Part shown: in pieces, positions 1 to 12,487 of the stretch | Layout: each line of letters begins with the position of its first letter | Position numbering within the stretch: the first letter of the stretch is position 1 | Assembly: GCA_036583965.1 (NCBI GenBank) | Contig: JAZBQD010000021.1 | Span: 18,421,766 to 18,485,765, forward strand | DNA length: 64,000 nt | Direction: 5' to 3' | Source: Prunella strophiata | Taxonomy: Eukaryota; Chordata; Aves; Passeriformes; Prunellidae | Program-made: the position numbers and the translations under genes | Notes under the pieces: model-generated | Told to the model about the DNA's origin: nothing | The model's database searches: none | Seen by the model: only the letters and a program-made list of their open reading frames with translations

Positions 1-808
1 CTCCCAACAGAGGGGAAGGGGAATGCAGGGAAATGTTTGCTACAGCTCACACTCAAGTTCTGGTGGTTTTATTGATCCCTCAGGGAGCAGACTTGAGCCT
101 TTCCTGTCTGAATCTACCTGGAACCCATGCCCAAATACCTGGCCTTTGTAGGTTGCTCAACCAGCTGAATCTAATTAAAAATCAATGGCCATTTCTTCCC
201 TCTGCATAAATAATTGTAATTCATGTGGTCATAAATGATTTTTTTTTCCCCTAAGAAAGCTCCCCTTGATATCCAGCCACTGGTTGTCAAACAGAGGCTT
301 GTTTCCTTTCCTGTTAATAAGTCCCTCTCTTTTTTTCCTGAACCAGGCTTTTTGGGGCATTACATCACCATGCAGCAAGTTGTGTCAAGGCTGGATGGAG
401 ATAATTCACATCCTGTCAGACTGACATAAGAGAGTGGGCGACCTTCCAGCAGGGTAAAATATGAAAGGGAAAGTAAAATGGATTTATTCTCGTGTAAATG
501 AGGGCTAGGGGATACCTGACAGATGGATTTGGGAGGTGATTGAGGAAGAAGGTTACGTGTTTAATTCTGTTCACTTTTTGTTCCACTTCACCTCAACTGA
601 TTATGCTTTAAAAGCTTTGTGTCATGGCCAATTGTCATCTAAATACCCACAGTGAGTTACAACTCACATTATTGCTCCTTGGACAGAGAATGTATTTGGG
701 TACTGTTTTGCAAAATGGGAAGACAAGGTAAAAAAACTGACCTAAAAATGATCAGAGCCAAAAGTTGCGACCCATAAATGACAAAATGAAAATGTTCAGT
801 CAGAATTA
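1..808. other. AT-rich non-coding sequence
   Basis: No gene is supported here. Open frames are under 70 codons and show no recognisable protein. The stretch is ordinary AT-rich vertebrate-type sequence with a short T run near 240. Nothing else stands out. Confidence 0.6.
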
Positions 809-1086
809 TAAAATCATGGAATGGTTTGGGTGGGAAGGACTTTAAAGCTCATCCAGTCCCACCCCTGCCATGGCAGGGACATCTTACACTATCCCAGGGT
901 ACTCCAAACCCCTTCCAGCCTGGCCTTGGACATTCCAGGGATCCAGGGGCAGCCACAGCTTCCCTGTGCCAGGGCCTGCCCACCCTCACAGGGAGGATTT
1001 CCTTCCCAAGATCCCATCTAAATCTACCTTTGTCCAATTTGAAGTAATTTCCCTGTTTCCTATCACTCCAGGCCCTTGTCAAAAGT
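809..1086 (-). mobile_element. CR1 LINE 3' fragment, antisense
   Basis: Read on the minus strand, this matches the 3' part of avian CR1 non-LTR retrotransposons. It contains the TGGTTTGGGTGGGAAGGAC block, the 'CCCACCCCTGCCATGG' segment, the 'CAGCCTGGCCTTGGACATTCC' equivalent and the 'CCACCCTCACAGGGAGGATTT' equivalent, all in CR1 order. The copy is 5'-truncated near 1,086 and keeps no reverse transcriptase coding sequence. Open frames crossing it on both strands are repeat artefacts. The family assignment comes from remembered CR1 structure. The subfamily cannot be fixed by eye. Confidence 0.92.
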
Positions 1087-3146
1087 TCTTTTCCTTCCCT
1101 TTTCCAGAAGAATTATTCTGCATTTCCTTAGCTTTTCACAGCCACTGTGTCACCCTCACTATTTGGAGGATTTTACAATTTTTAATTTGAACCTTTCTTG
1201 GTGCAGTGCAATCCCACTTTTTCTTGTCCCCTCCACTTCCATTCTCTGTGAATGCAGTTTTTAGGTTTTCAGACCTAAAACATTGCTAGTATGGAAAACC
1301 TAAGGCCTAATTATAGTCCCATTTTAATTAATGAACACCTACTATGAATTTAACTAGATTCAGGATGAAGCCAAAGCCTGAAACCTCCTCTTACTCCACA
1401 GTTACCAGAAACAGGAATTTCAGATTCTGTTGCCCATGTTTGTCCCTCAGGGCTCTGCTCTGCAATTAAAATAAGGAAGAACTGAAAAGTCTCACTTTAT
1501 AAAAGTGACCATAACTTTGCATCAGTTTCAATCACAAGCTGTGATGACTTGGAATAAACCCCTTCTCTGGAGAAATGTCACTGATATTTAAGGAGTGGGA
1601 TCTCTGCTCTGATCTGCCCTGAGATCTCCTCTGTAACAGAGTAAAATCAGTGAAAACTTCAGCATTTGAGAAGATTTACTCTGGGTTTATGGTAAGTAAA
1701 GGAGAAGCATCATTGCACATGAATCTCAACTCAAAATAAATTTACTATGTGCTTTAATACTTCACATTTGGCCTCAAATTACTACTGTGTGACAAGATTT
1801 GAGGGCATGTGAAACAGGAGAAGCTTCAAAATGAAAAATCTTGCAAGTTATTTCTATTTCATGTTACTACAAACTCTTCAGAGTCCTCCACATCCTTTTG
1901 GTTTCTGATTTTTAATGAAGCCATCATAAACCCACAGCAAATTTAGCTCAAGGAATTCCAATAAAGCCTTTAGGAAAAAAAAAAAAAAAAACAACCTTCC
2001 AACATATTATATCTGAATTGACAAGTGTGTTATTACAATCAAATGCAGACTGACTAATGTTTATTTGGGGTTAGGGAAAAATGGATTTTAATTCATGACA
2101 GCTGATTTTTATACTTTTTTTTTTTTTTAAGAATAAGAATTATTTACCTGTCTGAACCAAATTATGTTGTTTGAATTTGAACATTTAGGGATAAAAATGG
2201 GACTGAGAAAGGTTATCCACCCATTTTAACATGAAAAGCAGTTAAACAAAGAGCCATGTATTTAAAAGTGAAAACAAGACTCTGTCATTATTGCTTGTGG
2301 AGAAATGTGCAAAATTAAGTAAAGGCAACGGAAACATGGTTTTTGCATGTGCAGCAAATAGGGGTATTTCATTGTGGAACTTTTCACTACCTCATTTCAG
2401 GCACTTTATTGCTCCTCCAATTTCATTTTCTGTGTAATTTGACAAAATTACAAGTTCCTTCCCGCCCAAGGATGGCTTTGCTTTCAAACTGTAAATGTGT
2501 AATTTCAAGCTCCAGCTTCATAATGCACCTTTAAAACAAATTGAAGCCAGATTTCCCCAGCCAAGGAGTCGTGTTGGAAATGAATAAAGGTTTCTTGCAG
2601 AAGGGTTTGTGTCTGTTCTTGTACCAAAAAACAAGTGGGCTCCACGTGTGATGGCTTTGCTGTTGACCACCACAGGCTCTCACTTTGTTTTTCATTAATG
2701 TGTCAATTAAAAAAGCCTTTTTATTATGATTAAGCTTTCACACCTACAGCCTGACATAGAAAGCTTAAATTTTTCACAAATGGTACAGAAAAGATCCACC
2801 TTCCTTATTCTGTCTGTTCAGTGATGCTCAGCTGAGCCATTAGAAAATATTCCTAGAAGTACTATTGGCAGAAAAAACTGCTTTTCTCACTAAAATAAAT
2901 GTACTGGAAACACTAATGAGTGGGAAAAAACCTTTCCAAGAAATATCCATGTGGAAGGATGCAGGGCCATCATCTCCTTGCAGTGGTGATGATCAATATT
3001 TGTTCCCAAACTGGGAACAGAGGTGAGTTCCCTCAGCCTTGTGCTCCAAACTGGGATTTGGGGAACCACGAGTAATTTGTGACCACAATTAATGTTGCAG
3101 GTGCTGTTTCCATCATTAATATTGTTCCTATCATTTAAATAAAATT
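1087..3146. other. AT-rich non-coding sequence
   Basis: No gene is supported. The stretch contains an A run at about 1,975-1,991 and a T run at about 2,117-2,129. The segment at 2,690-2,770 is dense in ATTA/TAAT homeodomain-type cores and could be a conserved element, but nothing in the sequence alone proves it. The 119-codon minus-strand frame at 2,890-3,249 runs into the next CR1 copy and has no recognisable domain. Confidence 0.55.
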
Positions 3147-3263
3147 TCAGAATATGCTGGGATGGAAGGGACCCACATGAATCATCAAATCCAAGTCCTG
3201 GCCCTGCACAGCGCCATCTCCAAGAGCCACACCCTGTGCCCAAGAGCACTGTCCAAACACTTC
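3147..3263 (-). mobile_element. CR1 LINE 3' fragment, antisense
   Basis: On the minus strand this matches a different part of the CR1 3' region family. The diagnostic order is 'GGAAGGGACCCACATGAATCATC', 'TCCTGGCCCTGCACAG', 'CACCCTGTGCCCAAGAGCA' and 'TGTCCAAACACTTCT'. It is a short, diverged, 5'-truncated copy with no coding capacity. Its boundaries are approximate because the sequence fades into unique DNA on the right. Confidence 0.85.
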
Positions 3264-4175
3264 TCTACTGCCAAAAAATGGGAAAAAACTTGTTTTAATC
3301 AGGTAAAATGCAGTCCTTGCTGTTTTCCTCTGCTTGGGAATGTGCTCAGGTCTGCTCTGAGTGGTTGGGCTGAATCCCTGACCTCTGGATGCACACAGGG
3401 TGGTCTGACAGCCACCACAGTGCTCGGGGACCTTCTCCTGACACTTTCTGCCCTATTTCAGCACCTCTCTTTTGGCTCTCAAAGGATGTGATAGAGTGGG
3501 AAGCAGGGCCTGGGAGTTCATGGAAGGCTTTTCCCCTCGTCCCCAGATGCTTCTTTCAATTAAATAATCTGTAGGCTCAGAAACTGCTGGTGGATTTACA
3601 TACCATTAAATATCCCTGGGTGTGGGTAATTGAAAAATGTGAGGAGTGAAGCATAAATCTGTTAAAAAGCCCTCTACAGGACCTGCTTTGGAGATTATTA
3701 CTTAAGTCAAGGATATTAAAACTATGCTGAGGTTATTGGCTAATCCAGCAGCATCCTGCCAGTGGGATTTCCTACAATTCTCCAACAGATAAAAAATAAG
3801 GTGATCCCAACTGGCCTCCAGCTCCCTTGTGTCAAAGGGAAGCCTGTTGTAATTACAGGAGACAGACAAAAGAAATATTTGATTTAATTTAGCAAAAGAC
3901 CAGCACAGCATCAATATCCTAGGGGAATTATTTGGTTTTAGACATTTGTAAAAAATTAGAATTTGTGGTAATGACACTTATTTATACCTTTCTTCCCTCC
4001 CCCAAAATAACTGTAAAAGCTTCAAACCTGGATTTTACACCCTCAGAAGAGGATCTGCAACAGGTTCATAGGTCAGCCTGCAAGATTTGAGGTGATGTTT
4101 TGAACTTTGAGCAAGTTACAAATACTTCCTCGAACAGCAAATGCAATAAATATCTCAGCAGAAGAAATTTCTTTG

Positions 4176-4210
4176 ACTTCTTTCCCTGGATGAAATCCAG
4201 GGAAGAAAGT
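4176..4210. repeat. Short inverted repeat / hairpin
   Basis: Two 16-base arms (4,176-4,191 and 4,195-4,210) flank a 3-base GAA spacer. The inner 10 bases pair perfectly (TTCCCTGGAT with ATCCAGGGAA). The outer part has one G-T wobble and one mismatch. If transcribed, it would fold into a compact stem-loop. The total length is much shorter than a microRNA precursor, so it is reported only as a structural feature. Confidence 0.75.
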
Positions 4211-4893
4211 GGGGCCAGAACCGTTACACGATGAGGAGGAATTTAAAAAGTCAGCTTTAGGAACCTCAGCAGAAAGCTCATTTCAGGCTTCGTGTGAGTT
4301 TTTGATGAACATTTAAGGTGTCTTGAAGCATTTTACTCATCCCTGTTAAATTGGGGTTGCATCTGTTAAGTCAGTCAGCCAGGAGCTGCTGTAAATGTGA
4401 AAAGCAGAAAAGCCTCTGCTGAAGGTTTGAAACCAGCCCTTATTTATCATTTTTGGGTGGAATTGAGAGCTTGTTTTCCTTCTGTCTGGAAATGTCACCT
4501 ACAAGATCTTCTAAATCCTCCATCCTTCACAATTTGGGTTTGCATTTAATTGGAAATTTGTCTGCAAACTCAGCGGGGTGGGCTGGGATCCCCAACTTCC
4601 ATGACAGATAGTCCTTTTAGAATAAATAGATTTTTATGCTGCATTTATGAACAGTGAATGATGAAGGGAGAGTGACACATTTTCCTTGATGTACTTTGTC
4701 ACCCAGAGCTGTTTGAGCTCGGGACAGTCAAATTAGTTTAGGCCTGCAAAAAGTGAGTGATGTGCCCTTTTCTCTGAGGTAAAGAGATATTTGTAGTGGC
4801 ATGAAGCAAGCTGGGAACATTTCTTGTAAGATTGCCCAAAGGAAATAGCACCGTGAACAACTGGCTTTTTGTAGGGAAGACTACATTAAAAGG

Positions 4894-4914
4894 AAAAAAA
4901 AAAAAAAAAAAAAA
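4894..4914 (+). repeat. Poly(A) run, A21
   Basis: This is an uninterrupted run of 21 A residues. No recognisable retroposed sequence lies immediately upstream, so it is scored as simple sequence rather than a retroposon tail. Confidence 0.95.
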
Positions 4915-7900
4915 CCAACAACATAGTTTAAAACTATATTTATAAAAAAAAAGGGGGAAAAAAAGATGACATATTTCAAGTCTTGCTGAAACGCCTGAAA
5001 AGTTTCCCTGTGACACCAAATGATCTAAGTCATGTCTCCAAAGAGTAGCTCATCATTTCTCAGACAACAGCAGGAATTTGTGGCTGACCTCCTGAGGGAA
5101 ATGGTCAACTTTCTCCATCTTTCCTCTCCATGCCAATGTTTGCCTTTAATTTATGTTGGTCAGTTGAAAATGGAAAGTTCAGTACCAAAGCTGAACTAAA
5201 GGGGGGAAAAATACACAGCCTGAGAAAGGACTTGCTCTGTGGGATATGTTTTCCACAGCACCCTGGTTTTACCCAGGCTGTTTCTGTGTGTTTTCCAGCC
5301 TGTTCCTCACCCCGGTGCTGCACAATCCCAGTGCCCTCCCCAGCTGGAGAAATGAAAAGCTGCAGTAATTGAGGTCAGTTGTCGTTCCTGCTGACTGTTT
5401 GCAAAGGGTTTTTCACAAGCTGTCAGGACACCTCCATCTGGTAAAGAAGCTCCACATCTCTCCCAGCCAGGGCAGAGTGTTTTCTTTCAAAATATCGTGG
5501 AGGAAACGCGTTGCTTCGGGAAAGATGCAGGGAATTTTCAATGAAAGCCAGGAGCCTGGACTCCATGATGGGCATTGGTATCTCAGCCTCTTGTAGACCT
5601 GGAGACTTAATGGATTTAGTAGTAATTGTCCTGTAGATTTGTAGAATTTTGTTTAAACACTACCCCAAAGTAGCAAAAGTCGTGTGAGTGCCTCAGTAAA
5701 GGTGAGGAAAATGAGGTGCACCAAGAAGACAGCACCCAAAAGTGGCACAGGAGAAGCTCATGCTCCAGGTCATGAGAAGAAGATGGGTAAAAAAAGCTAA
5801 ATTTTGGGTTTGTGACCCTGCTTTGGTGTGATGAGTGCGGGGTGAACCTGGCTGTGCATCTTCCTGCCCCAAAGGAAGATCTGAGGGACAGCAGGGAATT
5901 CCAGAACTACTTCCATGGTGCTTCCAGAAAAGCACTGAGGTTTTACTACTCCAGGAAGACAGAAGCTTCTTCTACCTTCACCAGGCTGATAACTAACACC
6001 AGAATAAATGGACATTGATTTTGGATGAGCTGAACATGCCAGCCTCACAGACACCTACAAGAAGCCCTTCTGCTCTGACCTCTTTAGAAGTTCCCTTAAA
6101 AAATAACAATCCAGGTGTCCAAAAAAGCAATGAGAAGGTGATTAAGCTGCAATCTAGAGGGCAAAGGTGATTAATGTTTTGTGATGAGTGGAAGATTTTG
6201 TGTCACTGAAAGGAGCATCATAGTGATGCTGTTTGCCAGACAACGTGAGGCACAGATTTTGTCAAAGACAATTTAGAAGAAAGGTTTGAGATTTGTGATC
6301 TATCACAGTTTGGAACAGATCTCCATCCTGCAGATATTTATTATTTTTTCAGTTCCTTTTGTATCTGTAATCTATTTTTTTTTTTAATTTGTTTGTTTTT
6401 CTGGTAAGGAGTTTTTATCAACCTGTGTGAGGTTTTTATCATTTCCAAAAGGCTGTTTTTGCAAAACACAGCTTTCAAAACTGGCAAAATGCAGAAATTT
6501 AGATTTTTCTTCCAGAAAAAAAAAAAAAAAAGTATTTACAGGCATGGCAAATATAAATGCCATTTAAGTTGAGTTTAAAATTGTATTTATGCCAAGAGAA
6601 TCCCTTGAATGCTATTTTACCCACTTGGGAGAGACATTACTCTCATGAAAAGATGAATTTCAGCAGGTCACACACTTAATGGTCCTAATGAACAATCCCA
6701 AATTGTGCAAACATGAATAGCAAAGGGGTTGGGTTGTCTGTTTGTCATCTGGTGGTTTGTTTTTTCCCCTTCACCCCAGGCACATCATGCTGTCTCATGC
6801 TTTTCCACACCCAGGACATTGGAAAGAAGTTGTTCAATAGTTCAGCTCCTGCCAGAATCTCTCAGGCACAAGCTCATTTCCAGAGCTTCCACCCAAGATT
6901 GCCACTACCTGACACCTCACTGGACTTTCTCCCTGGTCTGGAAACATCTGGACTTCCCTGCAGTGCACATCTGGATGAGGCACAGCTGCTGAAGGCTCAC
7001 TCCCAGCAAGGGAAAAGCAGAGATGTTGGGAAGATCTCAGAGCACCAGCCAAAGTACATAACCCTGCAATCATCATCAGTCCAACCTTTGTGGGCTCCTG
7101 CATGGCTGAAATGTTTCAGCTCTTTTCCATATAATCAACCCTTGGCACAAGCTCCAAATGCATCAAACTGAATTCACATTTAACCCTCAGCTTTTCCTAG
7201 GAAAGAGCCTCCAACTGATGAGGGGAAGAAGAAGATGCTCACATTTCCCAGCAAGACCAGTGAGAGGATGATCCACACCCTGCACTGGCTCCTCCATCCC
7301 TCTCCAACTCAAAGCTCAGCTAAAACACAGCAGAGTCTGAATCCTGCAGACCATGGGGCTCTGCTAGTGATGCTAGAGATGCTCTGCTAGAGAATGCTCA
7401 GAATTTTGGGCCAGATCTGGAATGATGTATTTTATACACAAATTCCTGGGAATGGCAATTTTTCCCAGCTGGGAGTGGGCAGAGGGTGCTTCTGTAGCCC
7501 AGGGCGTCTGTGCATTGTCTGTGACAGCCCTGGCAGTAGCAAGTTGGGCCCTGTATATGAAATATGGTATTTTCACACATCCAGGGAATGCCACAATAAA
7601 ACAAGGAACTGGTGCAGTTTACGACTGGGCCTCATGCTGAGTCCAATTAAACCTACTGTTTCCAATCAGGTTTAATGTGAGGATAAAGTGAATGCTCCCT
7701 GAGATTTGGAGGAGGATAATTTGTCAGTAATAATAAGTGTAGACAAACAGGATGTTCCACAGTGCAGGGGCCTGATTAAAACCAAATGTGTTTCCAGGGA
7801 TCCTCTCGAAACTCCTGGCAGCCAACGCAGCCAGCCTTGCTTGCAACTTACAGCAGTTCTTTTGCAAAAGCTTGCAGCCTTTGCAATTCTTCCTAAATCC

Positions 7901-10154
7901 CGTGGAAAAAAATCAGAGCCAGGCCATTGGGTCACCCAAGAGCCATCTCTGTGCATTGCTGTTGGTTTTTGAGGGTTTTTTTCAGAGTATGCTTCAGCTT
8001 TATAACCTGTCAATGCAAGGACATCCTAACAGGAAAGGGAAAATGTCTTGGATTTTCAGCCTGGCCCTATCCTACTTCCTGACAAGAGCCTGTCTAGCTG
8101 GTCTTAACATTGGCAAAAATGCATTTCCTGGATCAAAATGGGGTTTCCTACAAGAAGTGAATTCTTTCTTGATGAGCTTTACCATAGAAACAAAATTTGC
8201 CGTCATCAGACCACTAGTCCAAAAAATCACTTTGGCTTCAGTGGAGTTTATTGAAAAAAAAAACCAAGGAAAGTTTTAAACTATCCCAGACTTCAGGTTT
8301 TAAATTAGACTTGAGATCACTCTAATAACCTTTTTTCTTATTTCCTAGCAAAGGATTTTCTCACTTTTTGGCCAGATGGGAGCCTGGGTACCTCGGAGCT
8401 CGTTAGTCAAGTTACAGTCCCTGGGAAATCAGCGGTTACCTGGTGCTGGAGAGCTGCTTTTGTTTATTAGAGACAACCAGCCTGAGGTCAATGTGCAGAG
8501 CACTTAACATACTAACAAACCACTAATTAACCCAACACAGAAGCAGGAGCCCAGAATGTGTCTCTAATTCTCCATCTCTCCAGTGCTTCCAGCAGCACAA
8601 TGGATTGTGTGTGGAGGCACAGACCTGCCACGGGAAGGGCATCCCACTGCTGCAAGTTCCAGAAATCTGGATTGGGATGGGGAAAATCTCTGAAATAAAT
8701 GCAAACCTGCTAATTTTCCCTGTATATAATCACCTCCTCAAGCGCATTCTTTGGGGCTGTAACTCTCTATTTCAAATTTACATTTGCCATAAGGATGGTT
8801 CAGGTTTACTGGAATTTTTCTGCCTGGATCCTCTCTCTCCACCTGCCCTGGTGGAACTTGCTTTTTTCAACAACAGATTATGGGAATCACTGCCATCCTC
8901 AAAAATGGGGATTCTGTAGTTCTCAGTGCTTGTTTATTGCCTTATTTCCAATAACATCCTCAGAAATCTCCATTACTTCCTTACATCCCATTCCTTAATG
9001 AATTCTTGTTAAGAAGATCTGATGAGTTCCTTCCAGTGCCCCCGGGACCAAATATATATTCTTACATTTTAAAATATATTTTATATATATAAACAGAGTT
9101 AATAAACCCCATTCTAGGCTATAAACAAGGAGACAACCCTGACACTTGAATCCCAAAGACCTTTGTGGATGAATTCCATCAAAAATGGAGCACACATAGA
9201 AAAAGGTGGAAGTTTTAAAAGTCCCAAAATGAAGTTCTGATTTGGGACATGTCCCCAATGAAATGGCCTTGCTGGAACAAGGCTGGACAGACACTGAGGG
9301 GCTTATTTCAGTCTCAAAATGGATGGAAAACTCTCCTTCCTTTCAGCCTGGAAAAAAAAAAAATGCAGGTGAATTTACAGGATTGAAGAAGGACTGGAAG
9401 AAATCAAACTTTGGGAAGAAGATGTTTTGGGGTACCTGAAGATTTGCATGTCTCTGGCATAAAAAAAATAGAATCTCCACAAAACTGGGAATTGACATGG
9501 GAAAATGGCACCAATAAAGAAAAGAAAACACAACCTGGATGGGAGCACGGATAGAAAAAGGCCCCAAAACAGGGATGCCAGTCTGACACAGTCATGCCTG
9601 CCTTTTTCCTGACAGAAGTGACAGTGGCAAAGATGTCCTTCCAAACAGCAGCAGCTTCTCCAGAAAGCTTTCAATGTCTCTGAGCAAAGCTGCCCCAGAC
9701 AAATAAACCATTTGATTTAATTTAGAGCCACAGCTTGTTCCCAGGGAAGGGTAATTGGATCCATGGCAGAGAGCTGGGAAGGGGGCCTGAGATGAAACAA
9801 AGGAGGCAGCTCTGCTGCTTGGGATACTTCTGTTCTCCAGTGGAAATTTCTTACAGAGCAGAAGGGAACAGAACCCCTTCTCCAAACAGCAGGGGAGTTT
9901 CTGTGACCTAATTTCCTGCCACTGTTCCTTCTCCTCTGATAATGGGGAAGAACGCTGGTTTTCTCCTCCTACAACTAAACAAACAAAGCATGACATGAGT
10001 GGGAATGTTTAATGCCAAAAGGCTGCAGAAGGAGAGCTGCTCTGGCCTGGAGACCTGTGCAAACAGAAGGTGAAAGCAGGGTTATAAGGTGATTGTTTCT
10101 GCTGCTGCTGTCCTGCAGCTTCCAAGCTTGGTGCATCCAGCTGTCCTGAGAACT

Positions 10155-10596
10155 TCCCTTGAGTGGTGAGGGTCTGGGAAAGAGGAGAAGCTGCCTCTGA
10201 AAGGGAATGGGGCTGGGAAGGGGCTGGAGCCCCAGGAGGGGCTGAGGGAGCTGGGAAGGGGCTCAGCCTGGAGAAAAGGAGGCTCAGGGGGGCCCTGTGG
10301 CTCTGCACAGCTCCTGACAGGAGGGGACAGGTCCCAGGGAACAGGGACAGGAGGAGAGGGAACAGCCTCAGGCTGGGCCAGGGTAGGCTCAGGGTGGATA
10401 TAAGGAGAATTTCCCCACAGAAAGGGTTATTGAGCATTGGAACAGACTGCCCAGGGCAGTGGTGGAGGGATCTAAAGGTTGTAAAGGTGTCACAGGTGGG
10501 GACATGGGTCAATGGTGGCCATGGCAGTGCTGGGGAATGGTTGGACTGGATGACCTGAGAGGTCTTTTCCAACCCAAATGCCTCTGGGATTCCATG
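10155..10596 (+). mobile_element. CR1 LINE 3' fragment, sense
   Basis: This is the longest CR1 copy in the window, about 440 bp, in plus orientation. It includes the 'CTCAGCCTGGAGAAAAGGAGG' region, the 'CCCAGGGCAGTGGTGGAG' block, 'GGTTGGACTGGATGACCTGAG' and 'AGGTCTTTTCCAACCCAAATG', and it ends near a degenerate terminal octamer (ATTCCATG). It lacks the upstream endonuclease and reverse transcriptase coding region. The 232-codon minus-strand open frame at 10,009-10,707 lies antisense across this copy and owes its length to the repeat's composition. Confidence 0.93.
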
Positions 10597-11081
10597 TTTG
10601 GCCTCTTCCCTTCCTGGCTCCAAAGTCAAAGAGCTCTGGAGGAGGAGGGTTGGGTTTCCAGCTGTTGGCCATTGTCCCACATTGGCTCTTGGTGGGAAAC
10701 CTCCCACAGGTGCCCAGTAAAGGTGACATTTGGGGGGCTGGGGGCTGGGACTGAGGCCCTGTGCTGCCCCGTGGGTGGTACCATGGACAGTGTGCCCACC
10801 ACATGGTGCTGGTTGGGGAGTGAAAACCCAACTTTAAAAGACAAAAATAAAAAAGGGGGAAAAAAAATCAAAAAATATCCCATCCCAACACATGGTCCCA
10901 GGCTGATCTTGGGACTTGCAAAGAGGCTGGAAAATCATATCAGTGTCTGAATCTGATCTGAATCTGCTTGGCTCTTCCTGACCCAGAGTAATTCAGCAGT
11001 GACCTTTTCTTGAGCTGTCACCACTTTGGAGCAGCTGTGGAGCAGAACTACATGGATATACCCATAAGATAAGGCATTTAC

Positions 11082-11084
<3 letters not shown>

Positions 11085-11112
<28 letters not shown>
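11085..11112 (+). repeat. Poly(T) run, T28
   Basis: This is an uninterrupted T28 run. Read on the minus strand it is a 28-base poly(A). No recognisable retroposed sequence is attached to it. Confidence 0.95.
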
Positions 11113-12318
11113 CTGTTTTGGGATTGGTAGAGAAGTAATAACACTGGTTTGTGGTGTTGTTTGATGGGTTTTTTTTTAAATTTGAATATAAGTTATCACT
11201 GTTTTCCTCTTTCCTTCTCCCCACTGCACATCATTAAACACTCAGCTCTGGACTGCTCCTCCCCACACCTCTCAGATGTGTCATTTACTCTGTTGAAAAG
11301 AAAGAAAAATCCACAACTATTCAGGATAAAAAAACAGTTGTTTGAAATTCTAAGGCATAATATAAACATTTCCCTCAATGCTGGATTTCCTTTTTCTAAG
11401 CAAGTGCTGTCACTATCATTGCTTTAAATCTGGGCAGAGTTCTTGTAACTTTATATACTTGTTTTGTAACTGTGACTGGCTTAAAATTCAGAGTGAGGAT
11501 GGTAGGAAGCAAACTGGAGATGTTTTTTCCTCTTTTTTCCATTGATTGTTTAAATTTCATACCCCTGAATTATGGAGCTGGTCCTGTTCACAAGATTATT
11601 TTCTCATTTTTATTCCCCACAAAATGAGCGCTCAGCCTGGGAATTATTTTAGGAAGAATACTTTTAATAAGATCCACACAGTTATAAAACATAATCAAAA
11701 TATATTAACTCTTCTTCAGTCCTTTACTTTAGGCAGGAATTCTCTCTGCCCTTTCATGCCTGGAAAATGAAAAATACCTTTTAAAATATTCAGCTTTCTT
11801 CCCACGAGGGAAAAAGATGTTTGCTCCAGAAGTCTTCTGTTTTATGTCGTGTTTTTAAAAATTATCTTAAATAAACGTGGGGAGGTGTCACGGAGCTGCT
11901 CAGCAATGTGCTTGGCGGAGATGGAAGTTGCATTTAAAGCTCTTTTCCCGATTTTTTTCCAAAGGAAAATGCTCCGGGAGTCCACTAGAGGGTCCAGCTC
12001 GGAGCAGCGGCTGCAGCCTCTGGGTGAGGCAGGTGGAGCAGAGCCCCCTGCTCCCGGCTGGATGCTCCAAGCCGGGTCAGAAAACACCTGAAAACACAGA
12101 GAGAGGAGAAAAGGAGGGAAATTTATCCTGATGATCGTCAGAAAAGGGTTAATTGCTCCTCGGTTCAGTTAATTCGAAGATGGGCGTTTATGGGAGCCAG
12201 AATTACTGCTCCTTCTCTTTGCTCATTCCTTCTCCCTTCTCATCCCTTAGGAAGCTCTCTGAACTTCTAAAATTCAGTTTTGCTTTAGTTTTGAGCATTT
12301 TTCTTACAACTCAAGGGA

Positions 12319-12323
12319 TAAAA

Positions 12324-12354
<31 letters not shown>

Positions 12355-12356
12355 AT
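12319..12356. repeat. AAAT tetranucleotide microsatellite
   Basis: About nine consecutive copies of AAAT/ATAA are present, nearly perfect. This is a typical length-variable microsatellite with no evidence of function. Confidence 0.95.
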
Positions 12357-12465
12357 GTATACATAAAATCACCTGGAGCCTTTGGAATTCCAGCTGCCTT
12401 GTGCTGCACTCAGCGAGTCAGCCTGAAATACAGAGTGGCAGCAAAATTGATGTCTTTCCTCAACA

Positions 12466-12487
12466 TTTTTTTTTTTTTTTTTTTTTT
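12466..12487 (+). repeat. Poly(T) run, T22
   Basis: This is an uninterrupted T22 run in non-coding sequence, with no attached element recognised. Confidence 0.95.

Larger units (their letters stand above)
3264..10154. other. Non-coding sequence, mostly AT-rich
   Basis: No gene is supported in these 6.9 kb. Open frames reach 163 codons (7,788-8,279) but match no protein family I recognise and have no supporting splice structure. The stretch contains a near-perfect inverted repeat at 4,176-4,210 (listed separately), A runs at 4,894-4,914 and about 6,516-6,532, and an AT-rich patch with TATATA strings at 9,045-9,100. A locally repetitive patch of GCTAG and ATGCTCTGCTAG motifs lies near 7,360-7,400. 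I see no CR1 copy here. Confidence 0.55.

Noticed and set aside
10009..10707. 232-codon minus-strand open frame, the longest in the window
   Set aside because: It lies antisense over a CR1 copy, is Pro/Ser/Leu-rich and matches no protein family. Repeat composition explains its length.
11981..11995. Possible CTCF site (CCACTAGAGGG)
   Set aside because: It matches the left part of the CTCF core, but the final positions (TCC in place of the usual GC-rich end) disagree. Too weak to call.
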